Source: Proluteimonas luteida (GTDB lineage: Bacteria; Pseudomonadota; Gammaproteobacteria; Xanthomonadales; Xanthomonadaceae). From it: 64,000 bases of DNA. Positions 34,089 to 42,212 of this stretch are shown here, piece after piece. The translations under genes were made by a program, and so were the position numbers. Location of the stretch: assembly GCF_021191695.1 (NCBI RefSeq), contig NZ_JAIWPT010000001.1, positions 124,001 to 188,000 on the forward strand, written 5' to 3'. Below the pieces are notes generated by a model, which did no database searches, was not told the DNA's origin, and was given only the letters and a program-made list of their open reading frames with translations. Each line of letters opens with the position of its first letter. Position 1 is the first letter of the stretch.

Positions 34089-34861
34089 GGCGTCGCCTCC
34101 AGTCGGTCCAGCTGCGCGCGGATCGCGGCGCGGTCGAGGTAGCCGGACATGCGGCTGCCGTCGCGCCAGATCAGCGTGGGCGTGCCGTCGATGCCGAGCC
34201 GTCGCGCGAGCGCGAGGTTGCGGTCGAGTGGATCGCTGCAGTCGGCCGCAGGGGGCGGGGCTTGCCGTTGGAGCATCCACTGGCGCCATGCGCGCAGGCG
34301 GTCGGGCGCGCACCAGAGGTCGCGCGGCAATGCATCGCCCAGGAACGGGACCGGAAAGGTGTGGATGGTGACGTCCTCGAGCGCTTCCAGTTCCGGCTCG
34401 AGGTTCCGGCAGTGCGGACAGGCCGGATCGCTGAAGACCGCCAAGTGGCGGCGGCCATCGCCGCGCACCTCGGTCAGCGCGTCCTCGAGCGGCAGCCCGG
34501 TGAAGTCGATGGCGGCCCGCTCGGGCTGCGCTGGCGCGGCCGCGACGCGCTGCGGGCCCGTCAGGTCCTGCAGGGTATGGCTGTCGAAGACGCGGCCGAA
34601 GAGGAAGTAGCGCGGCGCGGCGGCCGAGACGTAGGCGACGTTGGCCTCCATCCAGACTTCGTACAACCCGTCGATCGGGGAACGCCGCACCTCTGTGAAG
34701 CGGGTGGCGGGGTGCGCCTGCCGCAGCGCGTGCAGCAGGTGTTCCGCGTCGGGGTCGGTGTCGCCGGCGCGTGCCGGCATCGAAACCGCGCAGAGCGGAA
34801 GGAACAGGGCGACCAGCGCGGCGAACCCGACAAGCCGGGTGCCTTTGTCAGTAGTGTCCAT
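34085..34861 (-). CDS. DsbC-like thiol:disulfide isomerase of the conjugation operon
   Basis: A 258-residue periplasmic protein with a signal peptide ([20 protein letters not shown]), an N-terminal dimerisation domain, and a thioredoxin domain with the active site [10 protein letters not shown] and cis-Pro loop [10 protein letters not shown]. It would correct disulfides in the cysteine-rich TraU and TraN. Such a gene often lies between traB and traV in ICE-type F systems. The start overlaps the traB stop by 14 bp. Confidence 0.92.
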   Translation of the reverse strand: MDTTDKGTRLVGFAALVALFLPLCAVSMPARAGDTDPDAEHLLHALRQAHPATRFTEVRRSPIDGLYEVWMEANVAYVSAAAPRYFLFGRVFDSHTLQDLTGPQRVAAAPAQPERAAIDFTGLPLEDALTEVRGDGRRHLAVFSDPACPHCRNLEPELEALEDVTIHTFPVPFLGDALPRDLWCAPDRLRAWRQWMLQRQAPPPAADCSDPLDRNLALARRLGIDGTPTLIWRDGSRMSGYLDRAAIRAQLDRLEATP

Positions 34862-36155
34862 CGTCGTGCTCCAGATAGCGTTGTGCAGGCGTCAGCGCGG
34901 CGCGCCTAGGTGCGTCCGCGGAAGTGTCGATGGGCACGTCGATGCGGACGCCCTTGGTGATCACGACATCGATCTCGCGCCCGGCGTCGACCTCGATGAC
35001 CGGGAAGGTGTTCTCGGCCAGGCGGATGTAGTACTGGGCGAGCCGATCCAGGGCGCGGCCGACGCCGGTGCCGAGTCCGGCGCGGTAGGCGTCGGCGCCG
35101 GAGAGGTTGGCGACGGTGCCAAGTGCCGAGGTGCTGTAGTCGGCGGAGGCGGTCGCCAGTCCCTGGCCGATGCCGCCGACGATGCCGGCCAACAGGGCGT
35201 TGGCGAGCATCTGGCCTTGCTTGGTCACCAGCCTGCCGCGCATGCCGACCTTGCCGTCCTCGCCGAACAGCGCGCCCTCGATCCTGACTTCCAGCGTGGC
35301 GCCGTCGCCGCGCACGCACGAGAGGTTTTCCGTGCGCGCGTAGGCGCGTTCGGAGCTGATGTCGCCGTAGGCGGCGGCGATCACGAAGCACTCGGCATAG
35401 TTCCCGCGGAAGCCGTTGGGCAGCACGCTGTCGTCGGCGAGGCGGATCAGCACCGGATGCGGGTTGGACTGCGATTGCCCGCCGGTCGGGGCGTCCAGCC
35501 CGCCGAGCAGGGTGCCGCGGGTGAAGCTGACCGGGAGGAAGGTGGCAACCGTGCGCTCGTCGGCTTGCGTGGGCGGGACGCCGGTCGCTGGGGGACGGGA
35601 GAGGGTGATGCGCTGCAGTTGCGGGCTGAGCGGCGCCGGGGGCTCGAGCGGTACGCCGGCCGGCATGGCGCCGCCGTCCCGCGGCGGTGGCGGCGGAGGC
35701 GGGAGGGCCGCGGGTGGCGGCATCGCGGTTTCGGCGGCTGGCTCCGGCGGCGGCGTGGCGGCGGGCGCTGCGGTCAGGCGGCGTTCCAGCTCGGCGAACC
35801 GCTCCAACGTGCGGGACTCGAACGCCTGCCGATCCTGGTTGAGGCGGTTCTGGCGATCGCGTTCCTGTTCGTAGTCGGCCAGTTTGCGGCCGGCGGTGCC
35901 GACCCATTCGTCGACGGGATCGAGCTGGGCGCCGGGCGGCATCACGCCGATGCTGGTCACCGTGTCGGTGCCGGCGGCCGCTGCGACGTCCCGCGGCGGT
36001 TGGTCGCCGTCGTCGGCCAGAGAGAACACCAGCCACAGCGCGCCGATGCCGACGACCAGCAGGGCCGCCAGCAGCAGGTACTGGCGCTGCTGCGGCGACA
36101 GCCGATCGAGCAGGCTGCGCAACTGCTGCACGGTGGGGTTGTCAGGGCGGTTCAT
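34848..36155 (-). CDS. traB: TraB, VirB10-like conjugation channel protein
   Basis: TraB spans the periplasm and forms the outer-membrane core complex with TraK and TraV. The 435-residue protein has one N-terminal transmembrane helix ([19 protein letters not shown]), a coiled-coil region ([24 protein letters not shown] around residue 90), a proline-rich stretch ([14 protein letters not shown]) and the C-terminal beta-barrel domain ([22 protein letters not shown] onward). The ATG overlaps the traK stop by 4 bp. Confidence 0.94.
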   Translation of the reverse strand: MNRPDNPTVQQLRSLLDRLSPQQRQYLLLAALLVVGIGALWLVFSLADDGDQPPRDVAAAAGTDTVTSIGVMPPGAQLDPVDEWVGTAGRKLADYEQERDRQNRLNQDRQAFESRTLERFAELERRLTAAPAATPPPEPAAETAMPPPAALPPPPPPPRDGGAMPAGVPLEPPAPLSPQLQRITLSRPPATGVPPTQADERTVATFLPVSFTRGTLLGGLDAPTGGQSQSNPHPVLIRLADDSVLPNGFRGNYAECFVIAAAYGDISSERAYARTENLSCVRGDGATLEVRIEGALFGEDGKVGMRGRLVTKQGQMLANALLAGIVGGIGQGLATASADYSTSALGTVANLSGADAYRAGLGTGVGRALDRLAQYYIRLAENTFPVIEVDAGREIDVVITKGVRIDVPIDTSADAPRRAALTPAQRYLEHDDGHY

Positions 36156-36952
36156 GGTCGTGCCCCGAACCGCAGCACGTACACGTTGGTCCGGTCGCCG
36201 GGACGCAGGTTGTGGTGTTCGATCGCGACGCCGGCGACGTTGCCGCCTTCGCGGTGGAACTCCTGCTCGGCCAGTACCATGACGTCGCTGCCGAGGTTGT
36301 GCAGGACGTAGTGCTCGCCGATAAGGCCGCGGCCCTCGAAGCGACGCTGGAAGGTGAAGCGCACTTGCGCCCACAGCGGGACGTCGCGGTCGACGGCTTC
36401 GGTACGGATGTCCGGTGGCGCCTGGCCGGAGGCCATGGCGACCAGCAGGCCCTTGAGCCGGCGGATCGGGTTGGCGGCGGCGCCGAGGACCGCGGCCGCG
36501 GGCTCGGTGGCCGGCAGCGTGCGGTCGCGCAGGACCAGCGTGTCGGCGGGGCGATCGACCGGGCGCAGCAGCAGGGTGTAGGTCGCGTGCGGCGAGGACA
36601 CGAACAGGTTGATGGGCTTGTCCGGGACGCCGACGGGACGCAGGTAGATCTCGCCCTTGTCGAGGTCGCACTCGACCAGAATTTCGGCGGGCGCGGCGTT
36701 GGTCCCGGGCCCGGCGCCGACGGCAGGCGTGGCGCCGCAGTTGCCGGACTGCAGGTTGCCGAACACTTCGCGGATCGCGGCGCCCTCGATACGTACGCGC
36801 GTGGGTTCGCGCAGCGAGACCAGGGCTTCGACAGCGGCGCCGTCGCGCACCTCCACGATCTGTTCGGCGTGGGCGGCCAGCGGCGCGAGCAGGACCAGTA
36901 GGCCGCCTGCGAGCATCCGGCGCCGGGGGCGGTCAGGGCTTCTGGGGCGCAT
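36152..36952 (-). CDS. traK: TraK, secretin-like conjugation protein
   Basis: A 266-residue periplasmic/outer-membrane protein of the F-type core complex. It has a basic N-terminus and signal segment (MLAGGLLVLLAPLAAHA), then EQIVEVRDGAAVEALVSLREPTRVRIEGAAI, a beta-rich secretin-like N domain, and a C-terminal part with AQVRFTFQRRFEGRGLIGEHYVL. The ATG at 36952 overlaps the end of traE by 20 bp. An internal ATG just before the hydrophobic segment is an alternative. Confidence 0.9.
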   Translation of the reverse strand: MRPRSPDRPRRRMLAGGLLVLLAPLAAHAEQIVEVRDGAAVEALVSLREPTRVRIEGAAIREVFGNLQSGNCGATPAVGAGPGTNAAPAEILVECDLDKGEIYLRPVGVPDKPINLFVSSPHATYTLLLRPVDRPADTLVLRDRTLPATEPAAAVLGAAANPIRRLKGLLVAMASGQAPPDIRTEAVDRDVPLWAQVRFTFQRRFEGRGLIGEHYVLHNLGSDVMVLAEQEFHREGGNVAGVAIEHHNLRPGDRTNVYVLRFGARP

Positions 36953-37505
36953 AGGGCACCTCCTCGAACATGCTGAGCTGGATGCGGCCGCCTGTGTAGC
37001 GGAATTGGACGCGATAGGCCTTGGGCACGTTGCTGGTTTCGACAGCGTTGACCTGTGTGCGCAGCCGGCCGCGGATGACGACCTGCTGCCGCGCCTCGTT
37101 GGCAACGAGTTGCTGTGGCTGGAAGCTGGTGCTGGCGTTGAGCCGCTGAAGCCGCTGCGCTTCCAGTTCCTGGCGGGTCTTCAGGGCGGCGTACTGATCG
37201 GGCTCGACATACGTGAGCAGCGTGTCCGCCTTCCACGTGACGGAGGCCGGGCTGACGTCCAGCACGAGCCAGGCGACGAACGCGCCCATCTGCTCCAGGT
37301 ACTCGCGGCTGACGGACGTGCCGCTGACCCAGAACGACTTCTCCAGCGTCGGCGGGACGACGATGGTGCGCTCGCGGCCGGACAGGCCGACGATGACGAA
37401 CAGGGCCAGCAGGTGGCCGGCGGCCAGCAGGCTCACCCATAGCGTCAGCCGCTGGTTGAGCCGGCGGATCTGCTTGAGGTCCTGGGTGAGGCGGGTGTAG
37501 TCCAT
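36933..37505 (-). CDS. traE: TraE, VirB5/8-like conjugation protein
   Basis: A 190-residue inner-membrane protein with one N-terminal transmembrane helix (TLWVSLLAAGHLLALFVIVGL) and a periplasmic domain with RTIVVPPTLEKSFWVSGTSVS and EYLEQMGAFVAWLVLDVSPAS, the conserved TraE start. It is required for pilus assembly. It begins 13 bp after traL and matches the usual length and order. Confidence 0.95.
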   Translation of the reverse strand: MDYTRLTQDLKQIRRLNQRLTLWVSLLAAGHLLALFVIVGLSGRERTIVVPPTLEKSFWVSGTSVSREYLEQMGAFVAWLVLDVSPASVTWKADTLLTYVEPDQYAALKTRQELEAQRLQRLNASTSFQPQQLVANEARQQVVIRGRLRTQVNAVETSNVPKAYRVQFRYTGGRIQLSMFEEVPYAPQKP

Positions 37506-37518
37506 GGCAGCGGATCCG

Positions 37519-37818
37519 TCAGCCGACCATGCGCCGCACGTGCGAGGGCGGCGTGGCCTTGAGCGAGGTGAGCGGATTGGGCGGCAGGTGCCAGTAGATC
37601 CAGTGGATCGCGAACGCGGGATGCCGGTCGGCTTTCTTGCGCGCGATCCAGCGGGAGGCGAGCAGGCCGACCGCGACGCAGATCGCGAAGGCGAACTTGC
37701 TGCCGGCCAGATACCCGACGAAGAACGCCAGCAGGACCGGCGCGGCGACGTCGACGTCCCAGAATCCGATCTTCCACGGATCGTCCAGGCGGCGGGGGAT
37801 ATAGGTGTCGGCCTGCAT
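37519..37818 (-). CDS. traL: TraL, F-type conjugation inner-membrane protein
   Basis: A 99-residue membrane protein starting with the family pattern YIPRRLDDPWKIGFWDVD, followed by two adjacent hydrophobic segments (VAAPVLLAFFVGYLAG and FAFAICVAVGLLASRWI) and the C-terminal HWIYWHLP motif. It lies between the pilin and traE genes, the canonical place. Confidence 0.95.
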   Translation of the reverse strand: MQADTYIPRRLDDPWKIGFWDVDVAAPVLLAFFVGYLAGSKFAFAICVAVGLLASRWIARKKADRHPAFAIHWIYWHLPPNPLTSLKATPPSHVRRMVG

Positions 37819-37843
37819 GGCGCGCTCCTGCCAGCCGCGCCGC

Positions 37844-38209
37844 TCAGATCACCGCGCCCATGATCGCGCCGGCGATCACGAGGCCGACGGCGGCGAAGAT
37901 CGCCAGCCCGATATAGAACAGGACCGGCCCGAAGTTGCGAAGTGCGGCCAGCGAGATCAGCGCGACGACGAAGCCGACAAAGCCCACGAGGGCCTTGATG
38001 CCGGGGCCGAGTTCACCGAGCTGGGTCAGCGCCGACGACAGAGGTCCGGTCACGCCCGCGAAAGTGACCAGATCCAGCGCGTATCCCGGAAAGGCCAGCG
38101 CGAGGCCGCCGGCGAGCAGGAAGAACAGGCCCATTGCCGGCCAGCGGCGGCGCGGGAGGACAACGCGGGATTGCGGGGACGGCGAACGGGCGGCGACGAA
38201 GGTGCTCAT
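37844..38209 (-). CDS. Conjugative pilin (TraA-like)
   Basis: The 121-residue product has a long basic leader and three hydrophobic segments (MGLFFLLAGGLALAFPGYAL, ALVGFVGFVVALISLAAL, VLFYIGLAIFAAVGLVIAGA), fitting an F-type prepilin that is cut after the first segment and embedded in the membrane before assembly. It is directly upstream of traL, where traA lies in F-type operons. Identity rests on size, topology and place. Confidence 0.78.
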   Translation of the reverse strand: MSTFVAARSPSPQSRVVLPRRRWPAMGLFFLLAGGLALAFPGYALDLVTFAGVTGPLSSALTQLGELGPGIKALVGFVGFVVALISLAALRNFGPVLFYIGLAIFAAVGLVIAGAIMGAVI

Positions 38210-38493
38210 GGCGGATCTCCAGAGGGGCGGGGCAGGTGTTGCGACGCAACGGGGCGGGTGTCGGGCAAGTGGCCGGCGGGGGCGGAACTACCGACGCCGG
38301 GCCGCCATTTCGGGGTGGGCTGCGGGCAGTCCGGCGTCGGGCAGTAGGCGAAATGCGCGTCGTCGCCGTAGCCGTGCTGGGCGAGGCGCAACGGCGCCTG
38401 GGTCGGGCCGTATGCCGGCGGCGTCGGCTGCGCATCGTGGGTCGCGCACGCGATCAGGCCGACGCTTGCCAGCGCGAGGACGGCGCACTTCAT
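38206..38493 (-). CDS. Small lipoprotein of the conjugation operon
   Basis: A 95-residue lipoprotein with signal [16 protein letters not shown] and a hydrophilic, proline-rich mature part with a cysteine pair ([12 protein letters not shown]). It overlaps the pilin start and the transglycosylase stop by 4 bp each, so it belongs to the operon. Function is unknown; a role near the outer membrane during pilus assembly is plausible. Confidence 0.78.
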   Translation of the reverse strand: MKCAVLALASVGLIACATHDAQPTPPAYGPTQAPLRLAQHGYGDDAHFAYCPTPDCPQPTPKWRPGVGSSAPAGHLPDTRPVASQHLPRPSGDPP

Positions 38494-39023
38494 GAGCGCG
38501 ATTCCGGCGCGTGTGCGGGCAGCCTGCGGTAGACCTTCCACGCATACCGGGCGCGCGCCTGGCGGCAGGCGGCGCCGCGCAGCCGGCTGCACGAGGCGTT
38601 GTAAGCGCCGACGCTGTCCCAGCTCACGCCTTGCCGGGCGAAGATATCGGCCAGGATCCAGGCGCCGACGTGGAGGTTGAGGCAGGCATCGTAGAGGTCG
38701 CGCTCGCTGATGCCAAAGCGCTTGAGCGTCGGCAGGTGCGAGCTGTTGATTTGCATGAGGCCGATGTCGTACGAGCCCGTGCGCGCGACGTGGCTGCGAT
38801 TGACGGCCTGCGGGTTGAGGTTGGATTCGACACGGGCGATCGCGTACAGCAGATCGGTGGAGACGCCGTAGCGCTGCGCGGCCTGCTGCCAGCATGCGGC
38901 CGCTGCATCGAACGTGAGGCACAGCAGCAGCGCGCCGCCGACCGCCAGCCGGACGCGTAGCGGCAAGCGCGTCCCGCGTGCTGCGGGGCGAAACGCTAGA
39001 CCGTCTACGCTATGGATCGGCAT
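38490..39023 (-). CDS. Lytic transglycosylase (SLT domain)
   Basis: A 177-residue exported muramidase that opens peptidoglycan for the conjugation machine. The signal segment is [19 protein letters not shown]. The SLT domain shows the catalytic Glu in [16 protein letters not shown], then [18 protein letters not shown] and [12 protein letters not shown]. The ATG at 39023 is chosen; a GTG at 39047 is possible. It is the first gene of the leftward operon, so the operon promoter should lie in the 39.02-39.28 kb gap. Confidence 0.93.
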   Translation of the reverse strand: MPIHSVDGLAFRPAARGTRLPLRVRLAVGGALLLCLTFDAAAACWQQAAQRYGVSTDLLYAIARVESNLNPQAVNRSHVARTGSYDIGLMQINSSHLPTLKRFGISERDLYDACLNLHVGAWILADIFARQGVSWDSVGAYNASCSRLRGAACRQARARYAWKVYRRLPAHAPESRS

Positions 39024-39282
39024 CGCGGGGGCCACAGGGTGCTCCACGTCCGGCGCTGTGCCGAGTGGATCGGCATCCGGGGGAGAGACACGTTAGGAAA
39101 TGACGCAATGCTCGTCCCCGAGTAAATCGGTCGTGTTCGCAGGGATATTGCGATTAGCGTCCCAACGTGGCGCTTTATGAGCCTAGGTATCGGCACGCGG
39201 CCGCTGATGGTGACGCGCGTGGATAATCGGGTGGACTGGGTATACTCGGGCGGACGGGAATCCCGCCCAGTACCTAAGGAGC
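39024..39282. promoter_or_regulatory. Divergent promoter region between the tra operon and the H-NS-like gene
   Basis: The 260-bp gap separates two divergent units. A probable -10 element TATACT lies at about 39241-39246 for the rightward gene, followed by a GGCGGACGGGAATCCCGCC dyad and AAGGAG. The leftward operon promoter must lie in the other half but has no clear sigma-70 match, in line with control by a FlhDC-type activator. Confidence 0.5.
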
Positions 39283-39651
39283 ATGTCCATGGTCGATCTG
39301 GCCACGTTGTCGGTGGAACAGCTCGATGCGCTCGTCAAGTCTGCACAGGAGCGCAAGGAGTTTTTGCAGAAGCGTCCATCGGCGGCGAGAGTGCGCAGGC
39401 AGATCGTCAAGTACATCGCCGACTACGGATACACCGTCGAGGAGTTGTTCGGTGTCGAAGCTTCGCCTCGCAAGACCGCTGCGAGACGTGCCCCGGCGAA
39501 GCGGGCGCGCAAGGCCGGCAAGGTCGCACCGAAGTATCGGAACCCGGACAACCCGCGGGAAACGTGGTCAGGGCGGGGCAGTGCGCCGCGCTGGTTGGCC
39601 GCTCAACTCAAGAAGGGAAAGAAACGCGAGCAGTTCCTGATCAAGCGCTGA
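39283..39651 (+). CDS. H-NS-family nucleoid protein
   Basis: A 122-residue H-NS-like protein. The N-terminal oligomerisation helix (LATLSVEQLDALVKSAQERKEFLQ) leads through a basic linker (KTAARRAPAKRARKAGKV) to the DNA-binding domain, with KYRNPDNPRETWSGRGSAPRWL, the typical H-NS core motif. Conjugative elements often carry such proteins to keep the host from mis-expressing element genes. AAGGAG lies just before the ATG. Confidence 0.93.
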   Translation: MSMVDLATLSVEQLDALVKSAQERKEFLQKRPSAARVRRQIVKYIADYGYTVEELFGVEASPRKTAARRAPAKRARKAGKVAPKYRNPDNPRETWSGRGSAPRWLAAQLKKGKKREQFLIKR

Positions 39652-39687
39652 TCCCCACGGCGCCGCCAAACTCTCGACGGCGCCAAA

Positions 39688-40311
39688 TCAGGGTCTGGCG
39701 TGGTAGCTGGCGATGGCGCGCGCAGAGAGCGTAAGCACTAATACGGGCGCGGATGGCAGTAATGCCGCGTGCATCGACACTGGCAGTACCAGCAGCAGCA
39801 CCGTCGCGCAGGCGGTCGCGATCGCACCGCAGACCAGAACGGCGAACATCTCCGGATCGTGGTGGACGAACTCCAGCGCCTTGACCCGTCGCCGGACGAT
39901 GCTGTCCACCGTTACCGTGATCGGGAACAGCGCCAGCCACGGGAACCAGTTCAGCGTCAGTGCGCTCCGGTAGGTGGCTAGCAGCAGCATCGCATCCAGG
40001 GAGCGGAAGTAGGAGCTGGCGAACAGGCGTGCGCTGACTGACGACATCTCCTGCGCCACCGCGCCGTCCACCCGGTGGGGCGACGGCGCATCGTCGGCGT
40101 TGGGGATGGGTGCGATGTGCTGGATGTCGGTGTGTTGCGACAGCGCGGCGTCCAGCATGGCGTCCGCAGCGGCGGCGCCCCAGAAGTGTGCGACCGCGGA
40201 ATGGTCGCTCTGCAGCTGTGCCAAGAACCGCTGCGGCGGGTGGGCCGACGGCAGGTACAGCACCAACACCAGCAGGCTCAGCAGGGCACCGATCGAGATC
40301 GCGCGGATCAT
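39688..40311 (-). CDS. DUF4400-type membrane protein of the conjugation locus
   Basis: A 207-residue inner-membrane protein with hydrophobic segments at the N-terminus (ISIGALLSLLVLVLYLPSA), around LNWFPWLALFPITVTVDSIV, and at the C-terminus (VLVCGAIATACATVLLLVLPVSM). This layout and the block RVKALEFVHHDPEMF match the DUF4400 family found next to traD in ICEs. The ATG overlaps the traD stop by 4 bp. The role is unknown but tied to coupling or transfer. Confidence 0.83.
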   Translation of the reverse strand: MIRAISIGALLSLLVLVLYLPSAHPPQRFLAQLQSDHSAVAHFWGAAAADAMLDAALSQHTDIQHIAPIPNADDAPSPHRVDGAVAQEMSSVSARLFASSYFRSLDAMLLLATYRSALTLNWFPWLALFPITVTVDSIVRRRVKALEFVHHDPEMFAVLVCGAIATACATVLLLVLPVSMHAALLPSAPVLVLTLSARAIASYHARP

Positions 40312-42212
40312 GCCGCCGCCTGGCGTACCGTCGGGGATTCCTCTGGCGGCACCAGGATCTGGAATCGCCCCTTGACGATGCGGCCGCCCGAGACCGATGC
40401 GAAGTACTGCAGGTTCGGCAGCTTGCCGAGCATCTCAGCAGGGACCATCTCCTCGAAGGCTTCGGCCAGGTCGGCCGACTGGTTCGCGGAGAAGTCGCCG
40501 AGGTGCGTGTCGGCACCTGACCCCTGGCGGATCCGAATCGTGTGGATGGAAGTGCGGCCGAAGGTCTCGACGATGAAGTCCTGCGTCGGGCGATCCTTCG
40601 ATCGCAAGGCGATCAGGTTGTTGAGGTTGCCCAGCACCATCCGCGCGGCGGCTTCGCTGCCCAGCCGCTTCGCCAGATCGGCCAGCGTCTGCATCGCGCA
40701 GGTGGTGTAGATCCCGCCCTCCGCACCCTTGTTGAGGATCTCGATCAACGGCTGGTTGATGACGTTTGCGACCTCGTCCACGAACAGCGCGATACGGCGG
40801 TGGATGCCCAGGTTGTAGCGCATACCCGCGCGTGCGGCCAGGTCGGCCAGCGCCAGCGCGCCGATCGCGGTGGCCACGGAAGGGTCGGGCAGCGAGTCCA
40901 GGCACATGTACAGCACATGGCCGCCTTGCTCGATCTTCTCGAAGTTCATGATCGGGCGGGTGTCGTTGACGTCGAAAGGCTCGGGCGAGAGCGTACGTCC
41001 CAGGTCGCCGGAGGTGAGCATCGATAGCACCGGCAGCAGGTTGGCGGTGATCTTCTGGTAGTGCTCTCGGTTGTGCCGGAAGGTGCGCACCTGCGCGTCG
41101 AGGATCTTGGTGCGCTGCGACTGGCGGATGTGGTGTTCGTAGTAGGCGACGAAAGCCAGCAGGTCCGTGCTGGCCGCCTCGGACGGGCGCCGCAGCTGTC
41201 CGCGTTGCGCGTCGTGCAGAAGCTTCTTCATCTCGGGGCGTTCGCGCCAGTCGCGGCCGAGCGTGGCGTCGAAGAAGCGGCGCAGGCAGGCTTCCAGCAC
41301 CGGTTCGATACCGCCTTCGATGTACTGGGTGAGCTTGGCAAGGTTGGGCCGTTCCTCCAACTCGACCAGTCCCTGCACCACCACGTTGACGGCGTCCCAG
41401 CCGAAGGCGCTGAACGCGCCTGCTGTGTCCGGCGGCATCACCGACTGGATGCGCGATGCGACTTCGGTGGGCTTCTGCCAGTTGAAGGTGAAATCGAGCC
41501 GGACGCCCGCTTCCGGGAACGCCGGGTGGAAGGTGAGGAAGGTGTCTTGCTCCCGGTAGTCGCGACATGCCTGTTCGACGACACGCTGAAGGCGGCGGCT
41601 GTTCTTGGGGTCGATGACGATCACGACGTCGCCGCGACGAATGGCCTGTGTGATCAGGTTGGCCAGCGCCACGCCCTTGCCCGATTGAGTGGTGCCGACC
41701 AGCAGCGTGCCGCCTTCGAAGTTCTGCAGTGGCCGGTAGAGCCGCTCCTCCCTGGGCTCGACGCCGTGCAGGTAGGGCATGCCGATCTCGGCCTCGGGTT
41801 GCGGGTCGACGTGGTACCCCAGTAGTCGCAGCAGGCTCGGCGAGGCGGTGTAGCGTCGGACGTCGATCTTCGCGAGTTCGTAGAGTCGCTGGGAGTGGAC
41901 CGGTTGCCACTCGAATCCCCAGCCGAGGAACACCTGTCCTGGGTCTTCCGTCCAGCGAGCGAACGCGGTGGTCGAGACCGCCTGTATGGCACGGCCGACG
42001 AGCGAGGCGCGCAGCACCAGAATCCGCAGGGCGTGGTTGAGCCGCCAGATCGACATGGCCACAGACATAGCGGCCAGCGGCGCGGCGAAGGCGAGGGGCA
42101 GCGGGCCTGCGACGCCGACGCCGGCAAAGTAGAGCGTGGCGGCGACCCAGAGCGCGCTGGCGTAGCCTTCGTAGGCCGGGCGCCAGGGCATTTCGTAGGG
42201 ACGCATTAGCAC
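40308..42212 (-). CDS. traD: TraD, type IV coupling protein
   Basis: The 634-residue ATPase links the processed DNA to the secretion channel. Two N-terminal transmembrane segments (LWVAATLYFAGVGVAG and LPLAFAAPLAAMSVAM) precede the Walker A motif LLVGTTQSGKGVALANL at about residue 180 and Walker B RRIALFVDEVANVINQP at about residue 475. The C-terminus contains the ALRSKDRPTQDFIVETFGRT block. It overlaps the traI stop by 7 bp. The ICE-type TraD (TraD_N plus AAA) is a good match. Confidence 0.94.
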   Translation of the reverse strand: MLMRPYEMPWRPAYEGYASALWVAATLYFAGVGVAGPLPLAFAAPLAAMSVAMSIWRLNHALRILVLRASLVGRAIQAVSTTAFARWTEDPGQVFLGWGFEWQPVHSQRLYELAKIDVRRYTASPSLLRLLGYHVDPQPEAEIGMPYLHGVEPREERLYRPLQNFEGGTLLVGTTQSGKGVALANLITQAIRRGDVVIVIDPKNSRRLQRVVEQACRDYREQDTFLTFHPAFPEAGVRLDFTFNWQKPTEVASRIQSVMPPDTAGAFSAFGWDAVNVVVQGLVELEERPNLAKLTQYIEGGIEPVLEACLRRFFDATLGRDWRERPEMKKLLHDAQRGQLRRPSEAASTDLLAFVAYYEHHIRQSQRTKILDAQVRTFRHNREHYQKITANLLPVLSMLTSGDLGRTLSPEPFDVNDTRPIMNFEKIEQGGHVLYMCLDSLPDPSVATAIGALALADLAARAGMRYNLGIHRRIALFVDEVANVINQPLIEILNKGAEGGIYTTCAMQTLADLAKRLGSEAAARMVLGNLNNLIALRSKDRPTQDFIVETFGRTSIHTIRIRQGSGADTHLGDFSANQSADLAEAFEEMVPAEMLGKLPNLQYFASVSGGRIVKGRFQILVPPEESPTVRQAAA

